Shown here one piece after another: positions 5,655 to 10,498 of a stretch of DNA of 10,498 nucleotides (within the stretch, counting starts at the first letter, position 1; every line of letters starts with the position of its first letter). Below the pieces are notes generated by a model. It worked only from the letters and a program-made list of their open reading frames with translations. It was not told the origin of the DNA and did not search any database. Position numbers and translations under genes: made by a program. The stretch spans positions 1 to 10,498 of the forward strand of contig JAJYYR010000020.1 of assembly GCA_021800805.1 (NCBI GenBank). Reading direction: 5' to 3'. This DNA is from a bacterium (GTDB lineage: Bacteria > SZUA-79 > Acidulodesulfobacterales > Acidulodesulfobacteraceae).

Positions 5655-6086
5655 ATGCAGTTAACCACGCCGGAAATTATAGGGCTTGCCGTAGTAGCTA
5701 TCGAAGGAGTGTTATCTTTTTTAAGTGCCGTGTTGCCTAGAGCTTCGGAAGAAGAGTCTATCGTGAATAATATTTTAAATCTTATTCATGGCGCAGGCTT
5801 TAATTCCGATAAGATAGTAAAGCCTGCGAATAAAAAAGCACAAGAGTCCGTAAATTCATTAGTAACATTCGCTGACGAAGGTTTAAAGATAATTAAATCT
5901 CTTGCAGATTCAGTGAATAATAATATGCCGACCACAACATATTATAAACCATTTACAATGGGCGAAACGCATGAGAGCGAACCTGAAACTAAAAAAGAAG
6001 AAGTTAAAGAACCAGAGGATGCCAAAGTCGAACCTATTAAGCCTACAGGCGTAGCGCCAACAGTGCCGCCGGTGGCAAACAGATGA
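5655..6086 (+). CDS. Membrane-anchored hypothetical protein with Pro/Glu-rich tail, 143 aa
   Basis: A hydrophobic helix (about 8-28, IIGLAVVAIEGVLSFLSAVL) is followed by a helical region to about 95. The remainder is disordered, Glu/Lys/Pro-rich, with VKEPEDAKVEPIKPTGVAPT (116-135). The N-terminal span without a cleavage site suggests a membrane-attached protein; a holin-like or spanin-like role is imaginable, but no endolysin gene is in view to support it. It has the perfect ribosome site at 5640-5649 and is the last gene before a strong terminator at 6091, so it ends a transcription unit. The family is not recognised. Confidence 0.68.
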   Translation: MQLTTPEIIGLAVVAIEGVLSFLSAVLPRASEEESIVNNILNLIHGAGFNSDKIVKPANKKAQESVNSLVTFADEGLKIIKSLADSVNNNMPTTTYYKPFTMGETHESEPETKKEEVKEPEDAKVEPIKPTGVAPTVPPVANR

Positions 6087-6090
6087 TTTT

Positions 6091-6125
6091 ATAGGCGGTG
6101 GCTTAATGCTATCGCCTATTTTTTT
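6091..6125 (+). terminator. Rho-independent terminator
   Basis: A 12-bp stem pairs 6091-6102 with 6108-6119 (core ATAGGCG/CGCCTAT, with two G-U pairs in the upper part) around a 5-base TTAAT loop, and is followed directly by a run of seven T (6119-6125). It starts 5 bases after the TGA of the gene at 5655. The lack of a matching T run on the other strand implies it works mainly in the + direction. It should separate the unit ending at 6086 from the membrane-protein genes downstream. Confidence 0.85.
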
Positions 6126-6127
6126 AT

Positions 6128-6394
6128 ATGCTTATGGAAGATATATTATTATTTATAATCGAAACATTGTTTTTTATATTGTTTTCAGCATTTGTATTTC
6201 AAAATTTACCGGCTGTATTTAAACGTTTGCATATTGCCGATTATATATACTATCAAACTTTAGACAAAATAGTTATATTTATTAACTGTTTATTGCCATT
6301 GCCATTTTTTATATTCGGCTATGCTTATTATCATTGGTATTGTTATTACTATTGGGCATTGAGTATTATTATATATATTTTATTTGCTTTATGA
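6128..6394 (+). CDS. Small multi-span membrane protein, 88 aa
   Basis: A very hydrophobic, Tyr/Phe/Ile-rich protein with three likely membrane helices at about 5-24, 46-66 and 69-88, and a polar loop FKRLHIADYIYYQTLDK between the first two. Its layout faintly recalls small DoxX/MauE-like phage membrane proteins, but no redox Cys pair is present and I would not assign it. The start is uncertain: ATG 6128 and ATG 6134 are both within 10 bases of the terminator T run, and neither has a ribosome site. It ends in an ATGA arrangement with a possible upstream start of the following ORF. A long AT-rich hydrophobic ORF in the right orientation is likely but not certainly a gene. Confidence 0.5.
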   Translation: MLMEDILLFIIETLFFILFSAFVFQNLPAVFKRLHIADYIYYQTLDKIVIFINCLLPLPFFIFGYAYYHWYCYYYWALSIIIYILFAL

Positions 6395-6405
6395 AAGGGG
6401 GATTT

Positions 6406-6579
6406 ATGAAAGTATTTATCAGAATTATGATAATATCTTTGTGTTTTGTATTAATCGCAATTTCATTAATATATATAAATAGTAAAGACTTATTCTGGTC
6501 ATTTATTATTATTATTAATTCTTTAAATATTGGGTTTACATTCGGCTCTTGGTATAGAGAAAAACTATCAAATTTATAG
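6406..6579 (+). CDS. Small membrane protein, 57 aa
   Basis: Two hydrophobic helices (about 5-24 and 29-46) are followed by a short basic end, SWYREKLSNL. I chose ATG 6406 because GGGGG at 6397-6401 sits five bases before it; an in-frame ATG at 6334 would give 81 residues but lies deep inside the previous gene without a ribosome site, and ATG 6391 overlaps the previous stop. The small two-helix form is common in phages, but no function can be assigned. Confidence 0.62.
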   Translation: MKVFIRIMIISLCFVLIAISLIYINSKDLFWSFIIIINSLNIGFTFGSWYREKLSNL

Positions 6580-6600
6580 AAAAGGGGATATACTGTATTA

Positions 6601-6777
6601 ATGATAAAAGCATTATCTCAAGACGAGAAAGACAAAAAATTAATTGATAAAATTAAAACAGGTATTGCCCGTATAGATAAAGAGCTTGTTTCCGGTAATG
6701 GATTTTCAAGAGAAACTAATATCAAATTACGCAAGTTATATACCGATAAATTGCGTGAATTAGAAAAGGATGAATAA
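6601..6777 (+). CDS. Small charged helical protein, 58 aa
   Basis: An ORF from ATG 6601 to TAA 6775-6777 encodes a Lys/Glu/Asp-rich protein that reads as two helices split by a SGNGFSRET turn (31-39). There is no Cys and no membrane span. AGGGG at 6583-6587 is the likely ribosome site, 13 bases from the ATG, longer than usual. It lies five bases before the methyltransferase gene and carries that gene's AAAAGGA site in its last codons. The role is unknown; it resembles small helical-hairpin nucleic-acid or partner-binding proteins only in a general way. Confidence 0.6.
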   Translation: MIKALSQDEKDKKLIDKIKTGIARIDKELVSGNGFSRETNIKLRKLYTDKLRELEKDE

Positions 6778-6782
6778 TTCAT

Positions 6783-7520
6783 ATGTCAACTAAACAGCAG
6801 TTGTATTTATCTATATACGATTTAAAGATAATTTACGCTTATCCGCAGATATTTGACAATCCTAAATATTTGTCAGGCGTAAGTGCTTGGCATGGACATA
6901 TTTCTTTTGCATTTTGGTGCATGTCGGCATTAAAGCCTAGAGTTTTTGTGGAATTAGGGACCCATTACGGCGATAGTTTTTTTGCTTTTTGTCAAGCATC
7001 TTACAATAATAAAAGTTATGAATCAAATATATTATATGCCGTAGATACTTGGGAAGGAGATAGACATACTGGTTTGTATAGTGAAACAGTGTATGAAGAA
7101 GTGTTTATGTATAATTGGAAAAATTATCAGACAAATTCATTTCTCATAAGAAAAACATTTGCTGAAGCGGTAGATACTTTTCCTGACAAATCCATAGATT
7201 TGCTTCATATTGATGGCTATCATACGTACGATTCAACGAAAGAGAATTTTGAAATGTATTTGCCGAAGCTATCGGATAAAGCCGTAGTGCTTTTTCATGA
7301 TACGGTTTCAAATAATCCTGATTTTGGAGTCGAAAAGTTTGTTTCGGAACTTAATTATCCAAGAATTGATTTTCTGCATTGTAATGGTTTGTCTGTAGTA
7401 TGCGTGGGAAAACATATACCTATACCGTTAGATATTTTATTGACTAAAGGAAAACCTATCGATAGGGCAAGATTTGTTAATTTGTTCGCTATGTTAGGCA
7501 GCATGATAACTATTATATAA
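6783..7520 (+). CDS. SAM-dependent methyltransferase, Methyltransf_24-like
   Basis: A 245-residue class I methyltransferase. Motif I is FVELGTHYGDS (55-65), the acidic end of strand beta2 is in YAVDTWEGD (85-93), and the conserved block IDLLHIDGYHTYD (138-150) is followed by VVLFHDT (168-174). The VDTWxGD, HIDGxHxY and FHDT elements are typical of the Methyltransf_24/cephalosporin hydroxylase-like group, whose members are often encoded with glycosyltransferases and sulfotransferases and act on sugars or other small molecules. The His/Asp cluster may bind a metal. The N-terminal 50 residues are an Ala/Tyr/Trp-rich cap. It heads a cassette with an HD hydrolase and a sulfotransferase. The substrate is not deducible; surface glycan or virion decoration is a reasonable guess. 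Confidence 0.85.
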   Translation: MSTKQQLYLSIYDLKIIYAYPQIFDNPKYLSGVSAWHGHISFAFWCMSALKPRVFVELGTHYGDSFFAFCQASYNNKSYESNILYAVDTWEGDRHTGLYSETVYEEVFMYNWKNYQTNSFLIRKTFAEAVDTFPDKSIDLLHIDGYHTYDSTKENFEMYLPKLSDKAVVLFHDTVSNNPDFGVEKFVSELNYPRIDFLHCNGLSVVCVGKHIPIPLDILLTKGKPIDRARFVNLFAMLGSMITII

Positions 7521-7529
7521 GGGGGATTT

Positions 7530-8087
7530 ATGAATAATATTACGGTTCTGCCTTGGGTGCAAACATACACAGGCAAAAAGTTTAATTTTTTAAATATCAC
7601 GCCGGATTCTATTTGTATAGAAGATATAGCTCATGCCTTGTCTAATATATGCAGATATACTGGACACACTAAAGAATTTTATAGCGTAGCACAGCATAGC
7701 ATTATAGCTTCGGAAATAGTGCCTGAAGAGGATGCTTTTGATGCTTTAATGCACGATGCTACAGAGGCATATTTATCTGACATATCAAGACCTCTTAAAA
7801 CTCTCTTGCCGGAGTATAAGAAATTAGAAAAAAAGGTTTATAAAGCCATAGCCGACAAGTTTAATTTGTTATATGATTTGCCGACTTCCGTCAAAGAAGC
7901 CGATTTAATATTGTTATCTACCGAGAAAAGAGATTTGCTTGGCAATGTAGAAGCCGATGAATGGACTATAATAAAGTCTGTGGAACCATTAGCTAAAAAG
8001 ATATATCCATTAAAGCCTAAAGAAGCGGAAGAAGAATTTCTATTGCGATATACCTTATTATTAGTAAAGGAGGCATGCAATGCCTAA
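7530..8087 (+). CDS. HD-domain phosphohydrolase, YfbR-like (phage nucleotidase type)
   Basis: A 185-residue HD-superfamily enzyme. The N-terminus WVQTYTGKKFNF is typical of a phage and bacterial group of YfbR-like hydrolases. Metal ligands can be placed at His35 in IEDIAHALSNICRYTGHT, His56 in SVAQHS, the His75-Asp76 pair in LMHDATEAYLSDISRPLK, and probably Asp122 or a nearby Asp in the C-terminal helices (KEADLILLSTEKRDL). YfbR removes phosphate from deoxynucleoside monophosphates; a related phage enzyme, DatZ, hydrolyses dATP. The likely job is nucleotide-pool adjustment. It follows the methyltransferase by nine bases with AGGGGG before the ATG and overlaps the sulfotransferase start by eight bases. 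Which nucleotide is used cannot be read from the sequence. Confidence 0.88.
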   Translation: MNNITVLPWVQTYTGKKFNFLNITPDSICIEDIAHALSNICRYTGHTKEFYSVAQHSIIASEIVPEEDAFDALMHDATEAYLSDISRPLKTLLPEYKKLEKKVYKAIADKFNLLYDLPTSVKEADLILLSTEKRDLLGNVEADEWTIIKSVEPLAKKIYPLKPKEAEEEFLLRYTLLLVKEACNA

Positions 8088-8979
8088 TGCTATTGTAATA
8101 CTTAACAGTGCTAGAAGCGGTTCATCTTTATTAGCAGGTATTCTTGCAAAATCCGGCGTATTCATATCGGATAACTTAATGAAACCTAATGCTTTTAATC
8201 CTAACGGTTTCTTTGAGGATATGGCGATAAGGGATTTAAACACTAAAGTGCATAATCTTTGCAAGGTTTTCGATCCTTCATGGAACGCCGCTTTTTCATT
8301 GCCTGACGGTTGGCTTGAAAGCAAAGAGATTAACTGCGTCGTTTATGAAGAGTTAAGGGATTATATTAAAAATGTATATGCCGTGCATGAACTCTTTTTT
8401 ATTAAAGAACCAAGTATGATTAGGCTAATGCCTTTATACGATAAGATATTCCGTGAATTAAATATAATTCCTTATTATTTGCATTTATTTAGGAATCCTG
8501 TAGAGTATATGAAAGATTATAAATGGGCTTTTCCCGAGGTGCCGGAACCTAATATTTTATGGAACTATGTTAAATATAATATAGAAGCCGAAAGTTTTAC
8601 GAGAGGCAAGCAGAGGTTGTTTATTACATTTAATCAGCTTTACGATACGGATAAGATTGAACTATTAAAGTCAATAGGTAATGCTTTCGATATAGACTAT
8701 TTAAAATTTAACGATGCCGAAATGTTATCGCTGGCCACAAAAAATATTAATGAATTTTTCAAACCAGAAATAAGACGTTTCAAAGAAATCGATAATCCTA
8801 TAAACTGGGCGGCGATGCCCAATATGTTTGTATCGCAATATGCCGTTACTTTATATTTTGCTATTTTGAACGGCAGAATTGATAATACCATATTCGACGA
8901 TATAAAAAATAAAACATTGCGTATGGAAAATAAATTCAAAATGAATAATTTAGGCGAAAAAACGATACAAATATATTAA
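8080..8979 (+). CDS. PAPS-dependent sulfotransferase family protein
   Basis: A 299-residue protein with the sulfotransferase fold signature. The 5'-phosphosulfate loop is NSARSGSSLLAGILAKSG (9-26), followed by NPNGFFED (40-47) as in bacterial sulfotransferase-like proteins. KEPSM (109-113) is in the usual position of the second conserved block, and LHLFRNPVEYMKDY (134-147) matches the 3'-phosphate-binding strand and helix. Family members move sulfate from PAPS onto hydroxyl or amino groups of sugars, lipids or peptides. The length is normal and nothing is missing at either end. ATG 8080 has an excellent AAAGGAGG site inside the HD gene. With the methyltransferase it suggests modification of a glycan or small molecule, possibly at the cell or virion surface. 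It needs host PAPS. The acceptor is unknown. Confidence 0.83.
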   Translation: MPNAIVILNSARSGSSLLAGILAKSGVFISDNLMKPNAFNPNGFFEDMAIRDLNTKVHNLCKVFDPSWNAAFSLPDGWLESKEINCVVYEELRDYIKNVYAVHELFFIKEPSMIRLMPLYDKIFRELNIIPYYLHLFRNPVEYMKDYKWAFPEVPEPNILWNYVKYNIEAESFTRGKQRLFITFNQLYDTDKIELLKSIGNAFDIDYLKFNDAEMLSLATKNINEFFKPEIRRFKEIDNPINWAAMPNMFVSQYAVTLYFAILNGRIDNTIFDDIKNKTLRMENKFKMNNLGEKTIQIY

Positions 8980-8991
8980 AAAGGGGGCAAT

Positions 8992-9381
8992 ATGAAAAAT
9001 TTATTATTTAACACTAAGGCGGAAACTGTCAAAGAGTTGTTTGGTAAAACTGAAGGAAAAGTAAAAAAGTCGGATGTTAATAATGCTATTGAAAGTTGTT
9101 TTGCAGATGTCGATAAAGATGCTATGCCTGAAATATTCCTTGAATTGTTTGATAGTATGCCATGTTTAAGTAATATTGAATTTGAAGAAGTTGAGCGTAT
9201 TAGTATTGATACCAAGTTCGTAAAAAATAGCGTAGTTTATTTTTTATTTTGCCATTATACCGATGGCAGAATACAAATTTTTTCGATTAAGGAAAAAAAT
9301 AAAGAAGAATATGAAAATATAATTGAAATTTGTAAAGAGATGCATGATAAGCATGTATCTGAAGGTTATTTCATTTATTAA
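8992..9381 (+). CDS. Hypothetical protein, 129 aa
   Basis: The last + strand gene before the convergent pair. It starts at ATG 8992 after AAAAAGGGGGCAAT and is not a recognised family. It has a basic N-terminus (to about 30), an acidic middle (FADVDKDAMPEIFLELFDS), a hydrophobic strand VVYFLFCHY (81-89) with a DGR turn, and a Lys/Glu helix at the end. The pattern suggests a small alpha/beta protein. There is no membrane span and no catalytic motif. Its stop is followed within 70 bases by the hairpin at 9449-9492. Confidence 0.68.
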   Translation: MKNLLFNTKAETVKELFGKTEGKVKKSDVNNAIESCFADVDKDAMPEIFLELFDSMPCLSNIEFEEVERISIDTKFVKNSVVYFLFCHYTDGRIQIFSIKEKNKEEYENIIEICKEMHDKHVSEGYFIY

Positions 9382-9530
9382 ACAAAAAAAATAAGCCTGA
9401 TAAATTGACTTTGAATATAAAACCATTAACCTATTTTAAAAGACGCTATTTAAAAGGCATTGTAGGCTATATCGCTTATAATGCCTTTTAAACGCATTGT
9501 GGTGAGTTTTAAGGCGGGGTTGTTTTCTTG
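9382..9530. other. Convergent intergenic region
   Basis: This 149-base gap between the two convergent operons holds the hairpin at 9449-9492 and no ORF with a ribosome site. A TTGACT at 9405-9410 resembles a -35 box, but no good -10 box follows at 16-18 bases, so I do not call a promoter. A short partial echo of the hairpin arm occurs just downstream (GGCATTGTAGG versus CGCATTGTGG). Confidence 0.5.
9449..9492. terminator. Long hairpin, probable bidirectional terminator between convergent operons
   Basis: An inverted repeat of 19 bp (9449-9467 pairing with 9474-9492, including two G-U pairs) with a 6-base TATATC loop. The outer arms read TTTAAAAGGCATT and AATGCCTTTTAAA, so each strand ends its G/C core with a T4 run, the classic two-way intrinsic terminator form. 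It lies between the + strand stop at 9381 and the - strand stop at 9531, where such an element is expected. The T runs fall within the stem, so efficiency is uncertain. The rest of the 9382-9530 gap shows no gene. Confidence 0.75.
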
Positions 9531-10010
9531 CTAATAACTTTTTGCGTTCCAAGATATAAAATTATTTATGTTTTTATCAAATAGTAAAAAATAATATCTG
9601 CCAAACCATCTTTTGTCCTGCACGATATGAATTTTTTGCAAATAAAATCCCTTACTTTTTAATTTTTCAAATCGGTTAGGCAGACAGCTATTGAAAAAAT
9701 TAAGATTGCCTAAAAATGCTATTCCCTTATTTGATATTTCAGATGCTTTCTCAAGGAACTTCCAGCCTAAATGGAATGGCGGATTGCCGATAATCCAATC
9801 ATATCTTTTATCTACAGTTAAAAAATCTATGCCATCCTCAATTTCACATTCTTCTTTTATGCAATAGTCAGGGATATTATTATACCAAACCTTGTTTTTT
9901 CCGCTACCTGCGTCTAAGACGCTGTCATTTGCCTGAATGGGTATTAAGTTTATCAATTCCCTTACCATTTCAGGCTGTGTATAATGAAATGTTATATCTT
10001 TGACTTTCAT
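9531..10010 (-). CDS. Small amino-type methyltransferase with NPPF motif (probable DNA adenine methyltransferase)
   Basis: A 159-residue protein with SAM motif I VLDAGSGKN (31-39), an acidic loop CEIEDGIDFL (55-64), and DWIIGNPPF (71-79), the catalytic (D/N)PP(Y/F) motif of N6-adenine and N4-cytosine methyltransferases. The C-terminal part, with LNFFNSCLPNRFEKL and DKRWFGRYYFLLF, finishes the Rossmann sheet. There is no separate target-recognition domain, so it is at the small end of DNA methyltransferases, and its substrate could also be RNA or protein. It has a strong AAGGGGGGACAAA ribosome site on the - strand and lies 42 bases after the other methyltransferase. No endonuclease is in view, consistent with an orphan anti-restriction or regulatory enzyme. 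Confidence 0.75.
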   Translation of the reverse strand: MKVKDITFHYTQPEMVRELINLIPIQANDSVLDAGSGKNKVWYNNIPDYCIKEECEIEDGIDFLTVDKRYDWIIGNPPFHLGWKFLEKASEISNKGIAFLGNLNFFNSCLPNRFEKLKSKGFYLQKIHIVQDKRWFGRYYFLLFDKNINNFISWNAKSY

Positions 10011-10052
10011 TTTGTCCCCCCTTAATTTAATAAAATTATTATTTTTTCAAAT

Positions 10053-10498
10053 TCAAAACGGCAGCATAGGTTCGCAATCATCTTCAGATACTGGCTCTTC
10101 GTAGTCGTAATCATATGTTCTTATATTTTCTATGGCGCTTTTATGCCAATCCTCTTTAATTTCAAAGCCTATGTATTTCCTGTTATATTTCAAAGCCGCT
10201 ATTGCAGTAGTGCCTGACCCCATAAAAGGATCTAATACAATGCCTTCTTCTGGACAACTTGATAATATAGGCTTTTTTAACAAGCCGACATTAAACCTTG
10301 CAATATGACCAACGGAGTTTGGCACGGTATCGGCAGAAGGCGATAAATCCCAAAAATCAGTAATATCGCCGGGGTTAGCGCCGCCGTTGCTTAATATTTT
10401 ATTGCGTCTTTCTTCCGTTATGCCTGATATGGAAGCCGTGTCTTTCATTGCATATTTGATACGCATAAAACTTGCACTGCAATAAGGTTTCTTTATGG
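10053..10498 (-). CDS. Beta-class DNA methyltransferase, C-terminal part (5' end outside window)
   Basis: The frame is open through the right edge of the window, reading IKKPYCSASF before the Met at 10466, so that Met is probably internal and the gene begins beyond 10498. The visible part has the target-region sequence ERRNKILSNGGANPGDITDF and the C-terminal SAM motif I LDPFMGSGTTAIAALKYNRK followed by YIGFE. Having motif I at the C-terminus means the catalytic (D/S)PP(Y/W) motif should lie in the missing N-terminal part, as in beta-class N4-cytosine or N6-adenine methyltransferases of phages. The tail is acidic and ends PMLPF. It is the upstream gene of a two-methyltransferase - strand unit. 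Recognition sequence unknown. Confidence 0.88.
   Translation of the reverse strand, partial: IKKPYCSASFMRIKYAMKDTASISGITEERRNKILSNGGANPGDITDFWDLSPSADTVPNSVGHIARFNVGLLKKPILSSCPEEGIVLDPFMGSGTTAIAALKYNRKYIGFEIKEDWHKSAIENIRTYDYDYEEPVSEDDCEPMLPF

Noticed and set aside
6334..6405. An upstream ATG at 6334 giving an 81-residue form of the small membrane protein
   Set aside because: It lies deep in the previous gene without a ribosome site, while ATG 6406 has GGGGG five bases ahead.
7530..8087. Evidence for a diaminopurine (Z) genome from the HD gene
   Set aside because: The HD family alone is common in ordinary phages, and no PurZ, MazG-type or Z-type polymerase gene is present here.
10053..10466. 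A complete 137-residue methyltransferase starting at the Met at 10466
   Set aside because: The frame continues without a stop to the right edge with family-like residues (KPYCSASFMR), and the catalytic motif is missing from the visible part.
1..10498. tRNA genes, CRISPR arrays, insertion sequences, attachment sites
   Set aside because: I saw no cloverleaf pattern, regularly spaced repeats, transposase motifs or paired flanking repeats.

Overview
The window looks like part of a tailed-phage (or prophage) genome. It is AT-rich and densely packed with small genes. Almost all are on the + strand, with gaps of a few bases or short overlaps (TAATG, ATGA, and 8-17 base overlaps), and nearly every start has a strong purine-rich ribosome site (AGGAGG or a G5 run). 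TAA, TAG and TGA all act as stops, so the standard bacterial code fits. I see no rRNA, tRNA, CRISPR array, transposase, integrase or structural (head/tail) gene. The host cannot be named from this sequence.

Left part (1 to about 2560) is a DNA-metabolism block. It holds the acidic C-terminus of a protein cut by the left edge, a stand-alone VRR-NUC-like nuclease, a coiled-coil phage protein resembling the Gp157 type, a one-span membrane protein resembling the C-terminal part of SPFH/prohibitin proteins, a probable ssDNA-binding protein with a Cys/His cluster and an SSB-like acidic tail ending DDIPF, and a 56-residue zinc ribbon.

Middle part (2540-6777) is a run of small accessory genes, most unrecognised. 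Two can be named: a RyR-domain protein (3076-3492) and a DUF2829 protein (5379-5633), the family of the Thoeris anti-defence protein Tad2. Two adjacent ORFs (4477-4704 and 4721-4966) look like diverged tandem copies of each other. A good intrinsic terminator lies at 6091-6125, followed by two small membrane proteins and a 58-residue charged protein.

Right part of the + strand (6783-8979) is an enzyme cassette: a Methyltransf_24-like SAM methyltransferase, an HD-domain phosphohydrolase of the YfbR-like phage type and a PAPS-type sulfotransferase. One more unknown gene follows. The + operon then meets a convergent - strand pair across a 150-base gap holding an 18-19 bp hairpin suited to act as a two-way terminator. 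The - strand pair is a small NPPF-type methyltransferase and the C-terminal part of a beta-class DNA methyltransferase cut by the right edge; no restriction endonuclease partner is visible.

Together the genes suggest a phage early/middle region combining recombination and replication accessories, nucleotide-pool control, DNA self-modification and counter-defence. The most attractive leads are the Tad2 homologue within a block of unknown small genes, the RyR protein near it, and the methyltransferase/HD/sulfotransferase cassette.
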